A stretch of 64,000 bases of DNA, taken from NCBI GenBank assembly GCA_965219235.1, contig OZ244721.1, positions 1,922,001 through 1,986,000 on the forward strand. Direction: 5' to 3'. Positions 1-12,800 of this stretch are shown here, piece by piece. How positions within the stretch are numbered: the first letter of the stretch is position 1; each line of letters opens with the position of its first letter. Under the pieces are notes generated by a model. That model saw nothing but the letters and a program-made list of their open reading frames with translations, ran no database searches and was not told where the DNA came from. This stretch comes from CBDHCC01 sp965219235 (GTDB lineage Bacteria > Pseudomonadota > Alphaproteobacteria > Sphingomonadales > Sphingomonadaceae). Made by a program: the position numbers and the translations under genes.

Positions 1-383
1 GGGTGGCCGAGGCGCGGATCAACATCGAGATGACGCGGCTCCTCTGCCTCAAGGCCGCCGACATGATGGACCGCGCGGGCAACAAGGCGGCGCGCGACGA
101 GATCGCGATGATCAAGGTGGCGGCGCCGCGCATGGCGCTCGCCATCCTGGACGACGCGATCCAGGCGTTCGGCGGCGCGGGCGTCACGACCGATCCCGGG
201 CTGGCGGCGAGCTATGCCGGCATCCGCACGCTCAGGCTCGCCGACGGGCCGGACGAGGTCCACGCGCGTGCCATCGCGCGCACCGAGTTCGGACGCCATG
301 GCGGGCGCGACGCGATCAAGGCCGCCAAGGAGGCCGCGATGCAGCCGATGGCGGGGATGCCGCAGGTCGCGGGCGTCGCATGA
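1..383 (+). CDS. Acyl-CoA dehydrogenase, C-terminal part (5' end outside window)
   Basis: This is the last ~126 residues of an acyl-CoA dehydrogenase, the flavoenzyme that makes the alpha-beta double bond in acyl-CoA. The helical C-terminal domain is visible: a GGAGV stretch followed by RTLRLADGPDEVH, typical of the ACAD10/ACAD11-like subgroup that is often found next to APH-like kinases. The reading frame is open at the window edge, so the true start lies upstream. The TGA stop overlaps the ATG of the alcohol dehydrogenase by four bases, which indicates translational coupling in one operon. The subgroup assignment is inference from the motif and the neighbouring kinase. Confidence 0.85.
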   Translation, partial: VAEARINIEMTRLLCLKAADMMDRAGNKAARDEIAMIKVAAPRMALAILDDAIQAFGGAGVTTDPGLAASYAGIRTLRLADGPDEVHARAIARTEFGRHGGRDAIKAAKEAAMQPMAGMPQVAGVA

Positions 384-1462
384 AGGCCGCATTGCTGACG
401 ACGGTGGGCGATCCGCTGGAGATCGCCGAGGTCGAGACCGCCACGCCCGGACCGCGCGAGGTCCTGATCCGGACGATGGCGTGCGGCGCGTGCCGGTCCG
501 ACCTGCACTTCATCGACGGGGCCTACCCGACCCCGCTGCCCGCCGTGCCCGGCCACGAGGCGGCGGGCGTGGTCGAGGCGGTCGGCGCGGATGTGCGCGC
601 GGTGAAGGTCGGCGACCATGTCGTCACCTGTCTGTCGGCGTTCTGCGGCCGTTGCGAGTTCTGTCTGTCCGGACGGATGCACCTATGCGTCGATCCCTCA
701 ACCAAACGGCGCCAAACCGAGCCTCCGAGGCTGTCCAACACCGACGGCACGGTCCACCCGCTGCTCGGCATCGGCGGCTATGCCGAGGTGATGCTGGTGC
801 ATGAGAACCAGGCGGTGGCGATCGACCGCGAGATGCCGTTCGACCGCGCGGCCCTGCTCGGCTGCGCGGTGGTGACGGGCGCGGGCGCGGTCTTCAACAC
901 GGCCGGCGTGCGGCCCGGCGAGGCGGTCGCGGTGATCGGCTGCGGCGGCATCGGGCTGGCCGCGATCGAGGCCGCCAGGATCGCGGGCGCGGGCATCATC
1001 GTCGCCATCGACCCCGTGGCCGACAAGCGCGCGCTGGCCGAAAAGCTGGGCGCGACCCACAGCTTCCACGCGGGCGACGAGATGCTGAGGGAGCGGGTGG
1101 TCGAGCTGACGAAGGGCGGCGTCCATCACGCCATCGAGGCGGTGGGCCGCATCGCCACGGGGCAGATGGCGCTCGCCCTGCTCAGGCGTGGCGGCACGGC
1201 GACGATCGTCGGCATGATGCCGATCCGCGAGGCGGTGCCGATGCCCGCCCTCGACCTTTTGGCGGAAAAGAAATTGCAGGGCTCGCTGATGGGCTCCAAC
1301 CGCTTCCCGATCGACGTGCCGCGCCTGGTGGACTTCTATCTGGCCGGCAAGCTGGACCTGGAAAGTGTCATCGCCGAGCGCATCGAGCTGTCGGGCATCA
1401 ACGAGGCGATCGACACGTTGCGCGGTGGCGACGCGGTGCGCTCCGTCGTGGTGTTCGACTGA
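380..1462 (+). CDS. Zinc-dependent alcohol dehydrogenase
   Basis: A 360-residue medium-chain (MDR) alcohol dehydrogenase expected to oxidise an alcohol to the aldehyde with NAD. Catalytic zinc ligands are Cys38 and the His59-Glu60 pair. The structural zinc lobe has Cys89, Cys92, Cys95 and Cys103 in the usual spacing. A Rossmann motif, GCGGIGLAA, begins near residue 190. Length is normal for the family. It overlaps the acyl-CoA dehydrogenase by 4 bases (ATGA) and the following kinase gene by 1 base, so it is probably cotranscribed with both. Substrate is not determinable from sequence; the context suggests an alcohol feeding acyl-CoA oxidation. Confidence 0.9.
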   Translation: MKAALLTTVGDPLEIAEVETATPGPREVLIRTMACGACRSDLHFIDGAYPTPLPAVPGHEAAGVVEAVGADVRAVKVGDHVVTCLSAFCGRCEFCLSGRMHLCVDPSTKRRQTEPPRLSNTDGTVHPLLGIGGYAEVMLVHENQAVAIDREMPFDRAALLGCAVVTGAGAVFNTAGVRPGEAVAVIGCGGIGLAAIEAARIAGAGIIVAIDPVADKRALAEKLGATHSFHAGDEMLRERVVELTKGGVHHAIEAVGRIATGQMALALLRRGGTATIVGMMPIREAVPMPALDLLAEKKLQGSLMGSNRFPIDVPRLVDFYLAGKLDLESVIAERIELSGINEAIDTLRGGDAVRSVVVFD

Positions 1463-2526
1463 TGGATGCGGAGGCCGACTTCACGGGCACCGCGCCGCTC
1501 ATGGGCGACGACCGGCTGAACGAGGCGGCGCTCGCCCGCTGGATGGCGGGCCATGTCGAGGGCTTCCGGGGGCCGCTCATCTTGGCCAAGTTCAAGGGCG
1601 GCCAGTCGAATCCCACCTACCGCGTGGACGCGGGCGGCCGCTCCTACGTTCTGCGCCGCAAGCCGTTCGGCCCGCTGCTCCCGTCGGCCCATGCGGTCGA
1701 GCGCGAATATCGGCTGATCGCCGCGCTGCACCCCACCGGCTTTCCCGTCGCCCGCCCCTACGGCCTGTGCGAGGACGACGGCGTGATCGGCTCCGCCTTC
1801 TACATCATGGAGATGGTGGAGGGGCGCACGTTGTGGGACGGGATGCTGCCGGGGATGAGCCGGGAGGAGCGCACCGCCACCTACCACGCCATGGTCGACA
1901 CGCTGGCCGACCTGCACGCCGTCGATGTGGAGGCGGTCGCGCTCGCCGACTACGGCAAGCCGGGCAGCTATTTCGCGCGCCAGGTCGGCCGCTGGACCAA
2001 GCAATATCGCGCGGCCCAGACCGACGACCTGCCGGTGATGGAGCGGCTGATCGAGTGGCTGCCGGCGACGCTCCCCGACCAGACGCGGAGCGGCATCGTC
2101 CATGGCGACTACCGCATCGACAATCTGATCTACGCGCCCGATCGGCCGCAGGTGGCGGCCGTGCTGGACTGGGAGCTGTCGACGCTGGGCGACCCGATGG
2201 CCGACCTCTCCTACCTGCTGATGCACTGGTTCGTGCCGTCGGAGGGGCGCGCCGGGCTGCTCGGGCAGGATCTGGACGCGCTCGGCGTGCCCGCGGCCGC
2301 GGCGATGGCGGAGCGCTATGCCGAGCGCACGGGCCTGGGTGAGGTGCCCCCGCTCGACTGGTACTTCGCGTTCGGGCAGTTCCGGCTGGCGTCCATCGTG
2401 CAGGGCATCAAGAAGCGCGCGCTGGACGGCAATGCGTCGTCCTCCCAGGCCGAGGAGATGGCGGCGCAGGTGCCGATCATCGCCGACGCGGCCTGGGACT
2501 TCGCGGTGAAGGCGGGGGCGGAGTGA
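1462..2526 (+). CDS. APH-like phosphotransferase (ACAD10/11-associated kinase)
   Basis: A 354-residue protein of the aminoglycoside-phosphotransferase/choline-kinase fold. The catalytic loop is HGDYRIDN with His214, Asp216 and Asn221, and the metal-binding DWE follows at Asp236. Relatives fused or adjacent to acyl-CoA dehydrogenases (human ACAD10/11) act on 4-hydroxyacyl-CoAs by phosphorylation, and the neighbouring dehydrogenase fits that role; antibiotic resistance is unlikely. The start codon overlaps the previous TGA by one base. The annotation as kinase fold is firm; the 4-hydroxyacyl-CoA substrate is inference from family and context. Confidence 0.82.
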   Translation: MDAEADFTGTAPLMGDDRLNEAALARWMAGHVEGFRGPLILAKFKGGQSNPTYRVDAGGRSYVLRRKPFGPLLPSAHAVEREYRLIAALHPTGFPVARPYGLCEDDGVIGSAFYIMEMVEGRTLWDGMLPGMSREERTATYHAMVDTLADLHAVDVEAVALADYGKPGSYFARQVGRWTKQYRAAQTDDLPVMERLIEWLPATLPDQTRSGIVHGDYRIDNLIYAPDRPQVAAVLDWELSTLGDPMADLSYLLMHWFVPSEGRAGLLGQDLDALGVPAAAAMAERYAERTGLGEVPPLDWYFAFGQFRLASIVQGIKKRALDGNASSSQAEEMAAQVPIIADAAWDFAVKAGAE

Positions 2527-2540
2527 GGGTGACCTATCCT

Positions 2541-2621
2541 CGTCATCCCGGCGGAAGCCGGGATCTCCGGGAGAGTTCGCACCGCGCTCACCACGAGATC
2601 CCGGCCTCCGCCGGGATGACG
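2541..2621. repeat. Long inverted repeat (REP-like, GTCATCCCGGC type)
   Basis: Two 27-base arms (2541-2567 and 2595-2621) are reverse complements with one mismatch, around a 27-base spacer. They fill the gap between the kinase gene and the SDR gene. Each arm also contains a smaller palindrome. A related core (GTCATCCC...GGGATGAC) occurs at 27738-27767. RNA from it would form a strong hairpin that may attenuate or stabilise the operon transcript. Confidence 0.85.
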
Positions 2622-2636
2622 GAGTAGGATCGAAGA

Positions 2637-3455
2637 ATGAACCACCGCCTCGCCGACAAGGTCGCCATCATCACCGGCGCGGGCTCCGGTATCGGGCGGG
2701 CCACGGCGCGGCTGTTCGCCGCCGAGGGCGCGCGGGTGGTGATCGGCGACTTGAACGAGAGCGTGCACGAGACCGCGTCCGCGATCCGCGAACAGGGCGG
2801 ACAGGCCACCGCGCTGCGCATGAACGCGGGCCGCGAGGAGGACGTGGCGGCGCTCGTCAAGGCGGCGACGGCCACCCACGGCCGGCTCGACATCGCCTAT
2901 GCCAACGCCGGCGTCTCCGGCGGCCTGCCCGGTCTGTTCGAGCACACGGTGGCCGACTGGCAGCAGATCCTGAACACCAACCTGATTGGCCCCTGGCTGC
3001 TCATCAAGCACGCCGGGCAGGCCATGATGGCGCGAACGGCCAAGGAGGGCGGGGCCGGCGCGATCCTCTGCACCGCGTCGGTCGCCGGTCTGCGCTCGGG
3101 TGCGGGCTGTCCGGCCTATTCGGCGTCGAAGGCCGGCGTCATCAACCTGGTCCAGGTCGCCGCGCAGCAGCTGTCGGGCACCGGCATCCGCGTGAACGCC
3201 CTCTGCCCCGGCCTGGTGGAGAGCGGCATGACCGAACAGGTCTTCACCTACGCCCGCGCCAATGACAAGGAGGACCGCATCGGCCGCCTGAACCCGCTGC
3301 GCCGTGCCGGCGTGCCGCACGAGGTCGCCGAGCTGGCGCTGTTCCTCGCGTCGGACGCCGCCAGTTACGTCAACGGACAGGCGATCGCGGTCGACGGGGG
3401 GCTTTCGTCGTCGCTTCCCGTCACCCGCCAGGAAACCGGAAAGACCGCCGCATGA
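2637..3455 (+). CDS. SDR family oxidoreductase
   Basis: A 272-residue classical short-chain dehydrogenase/reductase. The cofactor motif TGAGSGIG starts at residue 13, NAG is at 90-92, and the catalytic Ser148, Tyr161 and Lys165 (YSASK) are present. The C-terminal VDGG-type stretch is typical. It probably reduces or oxidises a hydroxyacyl or hydroxy substrate with NAD(P), likely in the same catabolic route as its neighbours. It lies 110 bases after the kinase gene, separated by an inverted repeat, and 10 bases before the serine hydrolase start. The exact substrate is unknown. Confidence 0.88.
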   Translation: MNHRLADKVAIITGAGSGIGRATARLFAAEGARVVIGDLNESVHETASAIREQGGQATALRMNAGREEDVAALVKAATATHGRLDIAYANAGVSGGLPGLFEHTVADWQQILNTNLIGPWLLIKHAGQAMMARTAKEGGAGAILCTASVAGLRSGAGCPAYSASKAGVINLVQVAAQQLSGTGIRVNALCPGLVESGMTEQVFTYARANDKEDRIGRLNPLRRAGVPHEVAELALFLASDAASYVNGQAIAVDGGLSSSLPVTRQETGKTAA

Positions 3456-3465
3456 GGATTGGCGC

Positions 3466-4686
3466 ATGAGCCTCACCGTCACGGACCCCACGGCACTCGG
3501 CTTCGCGCCCGATCGTCTGGAGCGCATCCCGCCCTTCCTGCAGGAGCGCTATCTCGACCCCGGCCGCCTGCCCCACGCCGCGCTGCTCGTCAGCCGCGCG
3601 GGCAAGCCGGCCTTCCTCTCCGTGCAGGGTGACGCGCGCGAGGGCGAGCCGCTCCGCGAGGACGCGATCTTCCGCATCGCGTCGATGACCAAGCCGATCA
3701 CGTCCGTCGTGTTCATGCAGCTGGTGGAGGAGTGCGGGACCTCGCTCGACGCGGCCGTGACCAGCGTGCTGCCGGAGTGGCGCGAGCTGGGCGTGTTCGT
3801 CGCCGGCGGCGGGGAGGCACCGTGGCGGACGCGGGCGCCCGCGTCCCCGATGCGCATGGTCGACCTGCTGCGCCACACCGCCGGCCTCACCTACTCCTTC
3901 CAGGAGCGCACGCCGGTCGACGCCGCCTATCGCGAGGCGGGGTTCGAGCGGTTCGACGGCGGCGATCTGGAGAGCTTCGTCGCCACGCTCGCCACCCTCC
4001 CGATCGAGTTCGACCCCGGCTCCGCCTGGACCTATTCGGTCGCCACCGACGTCTTGGGCGCGATCATCCAGCGGATCGCGGACAAGCCGCTGGACGAGGT
4101 GATCGCCGAGCGCGTGACCGGCCCGCTGGGCATGATCGACACCGGCTTCCAGGTGCCAGCCGATAAGATCGACCGGGTGCCCGACTGCCACGCGCTGACG
4201 CCCGAGCGACAGATCAAGCTCTACGATCCCGGTGCCGACACTGCCTGGGCCAAGCCGCCCAAGCTGCTGTCGGGCGGCGGCGGCATGGTCTCCACCCTGG
4301 TCGACTATCACCGCTTCTGCCGGATGCTCCTGAACGGCGGCGAGCTGGAGGGCGCGCGCATCGTGTCGCGCACCACCGTCGATCTGATGACCGCCAACCA
4401 TCTGGGCCGGGGCCGCGATCTGACGGGCATGAGCCGGGGCATGTTCAGCGAGGTGGACAATGCCGGCGTCGGCTTCGGCCTGGGCTTCGCCGTCACCATC
4501 GACCCGGCCGCGACCCTGCTGCCGGGATCGAAGGGCGAATATCGCTGGGGCGGCATGTTCTCGACCGCCTTCACCATCGACCCGGCCGAAGAGCTGATCA
4601 CCATCTTCATGACGCAGCTGATGCCGTCGTCCGCCTACCCCATCCGCCCCCAGCTCAAGCGGTTGATCTACGCCGCCCTCGATTGA
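3466..4686 (+). CDS. Serine hydrolase (beta-lactamase/EstB-like esterase)
   Basis: A 406-residue serine hydrolase of the beta-lactamase/transpeptidase-like fold. The SxxK nucleophile motif is S73-M-T-K76, and a Tyr-Ser motif (WTYSVATD) supplies the second catalytic element. There is no clear signal peptide, so it is probably cytoplasmic, in line with EstB-type esterases and not with a cell-wall enzyme. I placed the start at MSLTVTDP, ten bases after the SDR stop; the frame is open further upstream but there overlaps the SDR gene. The FadJ-like gene follows 12 bases later. It could hydrolyse an ester that feeds the acyl-CoA genes. Confidence 0.85.
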   Translation: MSLTVTDPTALGFAPDRLERIPPFLQERYLDPGRLPHAALLVSRAGKPAFLSVQGDAREGEPLREDAIFRIASMTKPITSVVFMQLVEECGTSLDAAVTSVLPEWRELGVFVAGGGEAPWRTRAPASPMRMVDLLRHTAGLTYSFQERTPVDAAYREAGFERFDGGDLESFVATLATLPIEFDPGSAWTYSVATDVLGAIIQRIADKPLDEVIAERVTGPLGMIDTGFQVPADKIDRVPDCHALTPERQIKLYDPGADTAWAKPPKLLSGGGGMVSTLVDYHRFCRMLLNGGELEGARIVSRTTVDLMTANHLGRGRDLTGMSRGMFSEVDNAGVGFGLGFAVTIDPAATLLPGSKGEYRWGGMFSTAFTIDPAEELITIFMTQLMPSSAYPIRPQLKRLIYAALD

Positions 4687-4698
4687 AGGAGACACCAA

Positions 4699-6738
<2,040 letters not shown>

Positions 6739-6740
6739 GT

Positions 6741-6795
6741 CCCTCTCCCGGCGGGAGAGGGAGGGAGGCGCGCAGCGCCGGAAGGGTGAGGGTGA
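6741..6795. repeat. Palindromic interspersed repeat, divergent copy
   Basis: Contains CCCTCTCCC-GGCGGGAGAGGG, then GAGGGAGGCGCG and GGAAGGGTGAGGGTGA. It shares its flanks and 3' half with the closely similar repeats at 25976-26043 and 60338-60404. A second short CTCTCCCGCCGGGAGAG palindrome lies at about 6865-6883. It sits just after the FadJ-like stop, where it could act as a 3' hairpin. Confidence 0.7.
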
Positions 6796-6972
6796 CCGAA
6801 AGCCGGACTGTCACCCTCACCAACTCCGCCTAACCTCCGCTGTGCTCCGCCAAGGCTTCGTATCCTCTCCCGCCGGGAGAGGAAGGCATCCCCATTCACC
6901 GCCACGTCAGTCCTCGTCCGCTATCCATCACACCGATGGCACGCTACGCCAGAATGCAGGGAGGGAACGGGC

Positions 6973-8904
6973 ATGATGAGGACAGGCGGATGGATGGCGA
7001 CGGCGGCGATGGGGCTGGCGCTCGGCGGGTGCGCCACGGTGGCTGAGCGCCCGGCCGCGCAGGGCGCCGGCGCCACGATGGTCGCTCCGGTCCTCACCAC
7101 GCCCGACGCCGCCGACGCCCACTCCTACGCCCGCCCGGCGGAGGCGCGGGTGACGCACGTGGCGCTCGACCTCGCCGCCGATTTCGCGGCGAAGACGATG
7201 AGCGGCACGGCGACGCTCGACGTGCAGACCGCGCCGGGGGTCAAGGAGCTGGTGCTCGACACCCGCGACCTGACCATCAGCTCCGTCACCGACGGCACCG
7301 GCGCGGTCCTGCCCTACACCGTCGGCGCGCGGGACCCGATCCACGGCGCGCCGCTGACCGTCACGCATGACGGCGCGAAGCAGGTCCGGATCGCCTACAG
7401 CTCCGCCCCCGGCGCGCCCGCGCTCCAATGGCTCTCCCCCGACCAGACGGCGGGCAAGCGCCGGCCGTTCCTGTTCAGCCAGGGCGAGGCGATCCTCAAC
7501 CGCTCGTGGATCCCGACGCAGGATTCGCCCGGTATCCGCCAGAGCTGGGACGCTACGATCGCCGTGCCGGCCGACCTGACCGCCGTGATGTCGGCCGAGA
7601 TGCTGACGCCCGGCGGCGAGCCCGGCCCGGACGGCACCCGCCGCTTCCGCTTCCGCATGGACAAGCCGGTCGCCCCCTACCTCATCGCGCTGGCGGTCGG
7701 CGATCTGAAGTTCCAGTCGCTCGGCCCCCGCACCGGCGTGTGGGCGGAGCCCGTCACGCTGGCGAAGGCGGCGAGCGAGTTCCGCGACCTGGAGGGCATG
7801 GTGACCACCGCGGAGGGCCTTTACGGCCCCTATCGCTGGGGCCGCTACGACCTCCTGGTCCTGCCGCCCTCCTTCCCGTTCGGAGGCATGGAGAATCCGC
7901 GCCTGACCTTCGTCACCCCGACCGTGCTGGCCGGCGACCGCTCGCTCGTCAGCCTGGTCGCGCACGAGCTGGCGCATTCGTGGTCGGGCAACCTGGTCAC
8001 CAACGCCACCTGGGACGATTTCTGGCTGAACGAGGGCTTCACGGTCTATTTCGAGAACCGGATCATGGAGGCGCTCTACGGGCCGGAACGCTCGCGGATG
8101 CTGGCGGACCTGGGCTGGTCGGACATGGAGAGTGCGATCGCCGACGCGGGCGGCCCGACGGGCGCCGACACGCGCCTGCACCTCGACCTCGCCGGGCGCG
8201 ACCCCGACGACGGCATGACCGACATCGCGTACGAGAAGGGCGCCACCTTCCTGCGCACGCTGGAGGCCGCAGCCGGCCGGCCGCGCTGGGACGCGTATCT
8301 GAAGGGCTATTTCGCCCGCCACGCCTTTCAGCCGCAGACCACGGCAGGCTTCCGCGCCGACCTGCTCGCAAACCTGTTCGGCGGCGACGAGGTCACGATG
8401 AAGGCCGCGCAGGTGGACCAGTGGCTCTACCAACCGGGCCTGCCGTCCAACGCCGTTCACATCACCTCGCCCGCCTTCGTACAGGTCGATGCGCTGGCGG
8501 CGGGCGACCTCGCCGCGCCGATCCCGTGGGAGGGCTGGACGACGCAGGAGCGGCTGCGCTTCCTCAACTCCCTGCCGCGCCGGCTCTCCACCGACCGGCT
8601 GGCGCTGCTCGACACGCGCTTCGGGCTGTCGGACACCGGCAACAGCGAGCTGCGCTTCGCCTGGCTGCAGCTGGCCTTGCCCAACGACTACCGCCCCGCC
8701 CGCCCCTCGGCCGAACAGTTCCTGCTGGCTCAAGGGCGACGCAAGTTCGTGGCCCCGCTGTTCGCCACGTTGATGGCGCAAGGGGAGTGGGGACCGGCGC
8801 TCGCCCGCTCCATCTATGCCCGCGCCCGGCCGGGCTATCACTCCGTGACGACGGGCACGGTCGATCGCACGCTTGGTTACCGCGACGGAAAGCCTACCGG
8901 CTAA
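6973..8904 (+). CDS. M1 family metallopeptidase, lipoprotein
   Basis: A 643-residue zinc aminopeptidase of the M1 family (aminopeptidase N / leukotriene A4 hydrolase type). The zinc site is HELAH with His331, Glu332 and His335, and the third ligand is Glu354 in NEGF. The GGMEN exopeptidase motif lies about 30 residues earlier. The N-terminus has a short hydrophobic segment ending LALGGC, a lipobox with Cys20, so the enzyme is probably anchored to a membrane and acts outside the cytoplasm. Two ATGs (6973, 6976) are adjacent; either may be used. It stands alone, with a repeat-rich gap before it and a CHAP gene after it. Confidence 0.92.
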   Translation: MMRTGGWMATAAMGLALGGCATVAERPAAQGAGATMVAPVLTTPDAADAHSYARPAEARVTHVALDLAADFAAKTMSGTATLDVQTAPGVKELVLDTRDLTISSVTDGTGAVLPYTVGARDPIHGAPLTVTHDGAKQVRIAYSSAPGAPALQWLSPDQTAGKRRPFLFSQGEAILNRSWIPTQDSPGIRQSWDATIAVPADLTAVMSAEMLTPGGEPGPDGTRRFRFRMDKPVAPYLIALAVGDLKFQSLGPRTGVWAEPVTLAKAASEFRDLEGMVTTAEGLYGPYRWGRYDLLVLPPSFPFGGMENPRLTFVTPTVLAGDRSLVSLVAHELAHSWSGNLVTNATWDDFWLNEGFTVYFENRIMEALYGPERSRMLADLGWSDMESAIADAGGPTGADTRLHLDLAGRDPDDGMTDIAYEKGATFLRTLEAAAGRPRWDAYLKGYFARHAFQPQTTAGFRADLLANLFGGDEVTMKAAQVDQWLYQPGLPSNAVHITSPAFVQVDALAAGDLAAPIPWEGWTTQERLRFLNSLPRRLSTDRLALLDTRFGLSDTGNSELRFAWLQLALPNDYRPARPSAEQFLLAQGRRKFVAPLFATLMAQGEWGPALARSIYARARPGYHSVTTGTVDRTLGYRDGKPTG

Positions 8905-8942
8905 CGCCCATCCAAACATTCGCTCCGTAGGGAGCCCGCCTG

Positions 8943-9932
8943 ATGGGGATCGGGCGATCAGGAGCACGGATCGGAGCGCTGGCAGTGGCCGTGGCTGTGG
9001 CGTGTCCGCTCCCCGCCGCCGCCGCCGAACCGCCGAGCGTGTGGGAACGCGCGGTGGAGGCGACGCTGCAATGCGTTCCGTTCGCGCGCGAGGTCAGCGG
9101 GGTGCTCATCTGGGGCGACGCCCACACCTGGTGGCGCCAGGCCGAGGGCCGCTACGAGCGCGGACGGGAGCCCAGGCCGGGCGCCGTCATGGCCTTTCGC
9201 CCCCATGGAGGCATGACGCTGGGCCATGTCGCGGTGGTGCGCAGGGTGGTGAGCGCCCGCGAGGTGCGGCTGGACCACGCCAATTGGTCGCTCCTGGACG
9301 GGCGGCGCGGCCAGATCGAACGCGATGTGAGCGCGGTGGACGTGTCGGAGGCGGGCGACTGGAGCCGGGTGCGCGTGTGGTTCGGCCCCATCGCGGCGCT
9401 GGGCGGCACGAGCTGGCCGGTGGAGGGCTTCATCTACCCCAGGGACCGGGGCGCGCGCGCCCGCATCGCGGCGAGCGAGCGGGCGGAGCGCAAGGCGCGG
9501 GAGCGACACGCGCGGTTCGCCCCGCCTCCCGCCGCCGCTCCCCACGCGGTGACCGTAGTGGCAGCCGTCGCCCGGATGGACTCCGTTCTTCCAGTGCGGT
9601 CGAAGCCACGCCGGTCGGGCTCGCTCGAGCGGCTGATCGCCTGGCGCGCCGGCTCGGCGGTGGCGTCGCGCGGGACGGACCTCGGGGGGAACGACGCTCG
9701 TGCGGGTGGGAGCCGAGCGACCACCGAGCCGCGCCGAAGAGGGCGGACGTCGGATCGGGTCGTGCCTGTCCTGGCGGCGGCATCGCCCGTCGCCCCCGCG
9801 CCGGCCAAGGCGCGGACGAGCCGGTCCGCGCCCCTACGATCCGTCGCAGATCACTCCGCGTCCGAGTCGATGCCGAACGACCTCCTGCAGCTGACCCGTC
9901 CAGCGCGGCCTGCCACTCCCGCGCGCCGTTGA
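8943..9932 (+). CDS. CHAP domain-containing secreted protein
   Basis: A 329-residue protein with an N-terminal signal peptide (hydrophobic stretch to about residue 28, Ala-rich cleavage region). A CHAP (cysteine, histidine-dependent amidohydrolase/peptidase) domain covers about residues 35-170, with nucleophile Cys44 (QCVPFARE), His95 (LGHVAVV) and a third polar residue near Asn114. Such domains cleave peptidoglycan stem peptides or amide bonds. The last ~160 residues are Arg/Pro/Ala/Ser-rich without recognisable fold, longer than common sphingomonad CHAP proteins, and may be disordered. It is convergent with the DUF3297 gene. Confidence 0.78.
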   Translation: MGIGRSGARIGALAVAVAVACPLPAAAAEPPSVWERAVEATLQCVPFAREVSGVLIWGDAHTWWRQAEGRYERGREPRPGAVMAFRPHGGMTLGHVAVVRRVVSAREVRLDHANWSLLDGRRGQIERDVSAVDVSEAGDWSRVRVWFGPIAALGGTSWPVEGFIYPRDRGARARIAASERAERKARERHARFAPPPAAAPHAVTVVAAVARMDSVLPVRSKPRRSGSLERLIAWRAGSAVASRGTDLGGNDARAGGSRATTEPRRRGRTSDRVVPVLAAASPVAPAPAKARTSRSAPLRSVADHSASESMPNDLLQLTRPARPATPARR

Positions 9933-9956
9933 GGCGGGACCGCGTCCGACCGGGCC

Positions 9957-10262
9957 TCAGCTCTCCGCGCCACTCTCCCGCTTGGTGTCCTCGACGGACA
10001 GCGCCCGCTCCCCGTCGGAGCCACCTCCATCCCGCCACCACACCTCCACCGGGCCGGAGAGCTTCAGCGTCAACGGCTTGCCGCGCCGATCCACCGCGCG
10101 GCCCGCCTGGACCCGGATCCACCCCTCGGAGACGCAATAGGCCTCCACATCCGTTCGCTCCCGCCCCTTGAACCGCACCGCCACCCCACGCTCCAGCGCC
10201 TCCTGGTCGCAATGCTCGGAGGCCGGGTCGATGGCGAGGCGGTCGGGCGGGGTCTCAGTCAT
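9957..10262 (-). CDS. DUF3297 family protein
   Basis: A 101-residue cytoplasmic protein matching the DUF3297 family, known from the pattern DRLAIDP near the N-terminus, GVAVRFKG, and VEAYCVSEGWIRV followed by GKPLTLKL. The function is not established. The C-terminal ~20 residues are a charged tail. It is transcribed toward the CHAP gene, with 24 bases between the stops. An AT-richer islet with a TTGACA-bearing motif lies about 60-90 bases upstream of its start and may include regulatory sequence. Confidence 0.8.
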   Translation of the reverse strand: MTETPPDRLAIDPASEHCDQEALERGVAVRFKGRERTDVEAYCVSEGWIRVQAGRAVDRRGKPLTLKLSGPVEVWWRDGGGSDGERALSVEDTKRESGAES

Positions 10263-10322
10263 GCGAGAGCGATTAGCGGAGGGGCCGCACCCGGAGCAAG
10301 CCGACCGGCCGCAAAGATGAAC

Positions 10323-10349
10323 AGGTTTGCAAAGTTGACAAGAGTGCAG
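10323..10349 (+). repeat. TTGACA-bearing shared motif, copy 1
   Basis: Pattern GTTTgCaAAGTTGACA followed nine bases on by the end of TGCAG. A second copy with GTTTaCgAAGTTGACA and the same TGCAG spacing is on the minus strand at 58064-58091. Both lie in stretches markedly richer in A/T than their surroundings. The role is unknown. Confidence 0.6.
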
Positions 10350-10381
10350 CGAGTTTTTGGAGGTGACCGCTTTAAGGCTAT

Positions 10382-10541
10382 CCTCCCCGAGCTTGTCTCG
10401 GGGAGGTTGCAGCGCGGCCCGCGCTGACGGAGGGGCTTGGCTCCGTCACGGCCGACACGCGGATGGCGGCGAGGGCTCGGCCATGCCCCTCCACCCCCGC
10501 CTTCGGCGGCGGTCCCCCTCCCCGAGCAAGCTCGGGGAGGG
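10382..10541. repeat. Composite palindromic repeat flanking the uvrB 3' end
   Basis: Two strong hairpins with the same CCTCCCCGAG arm bound this stretch: 10382-10406 (10-bp stem, CTTGT loop) and 10516-10541 (12-bp stem, AA loop). Between them are GC-rich sequences with smaller symmetries. It looks like a two-ended mobile palindromic repeat of the REP/BIME kind. It fills the gap between DUF3297 and uvrB; no gene is seen in it. Confidence 0.75.
10516..10541 (-). terminator. Hairpin just beyond uvrB stop
   Basis: A perfect 12-bp stem (CCCTCCCCGAGC and its complement) with a two-base centre, three bases past the uvrB stop on its strand. There is no strong U-run, so it may stabilise the mRNA end more than terminate. 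Confidence 0.4.
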
Positions 10542-10543
10542 AT

Positions 10544-12739
<2,196 letters not shown>

Positions 12740-12800
12740 GGGGGGCAAGATGGGGAAGGTTGGCGCGAGGCGCAAAGGGGGGAGATGGTCCGTGGGACGA

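Noticed and set aside
1462..2526. Aminoglycoside resistance gene
   Set aside because: The fold is APH-like, but gene context and the ACAD-associated subgroup point to a metabolic kinase.
3466..4686. Beta-lactamase resistance gene
   Set aside because: It has SxxK but no export signal and lies in a catabolic cluster; esterase or related hydrolase is more likely.
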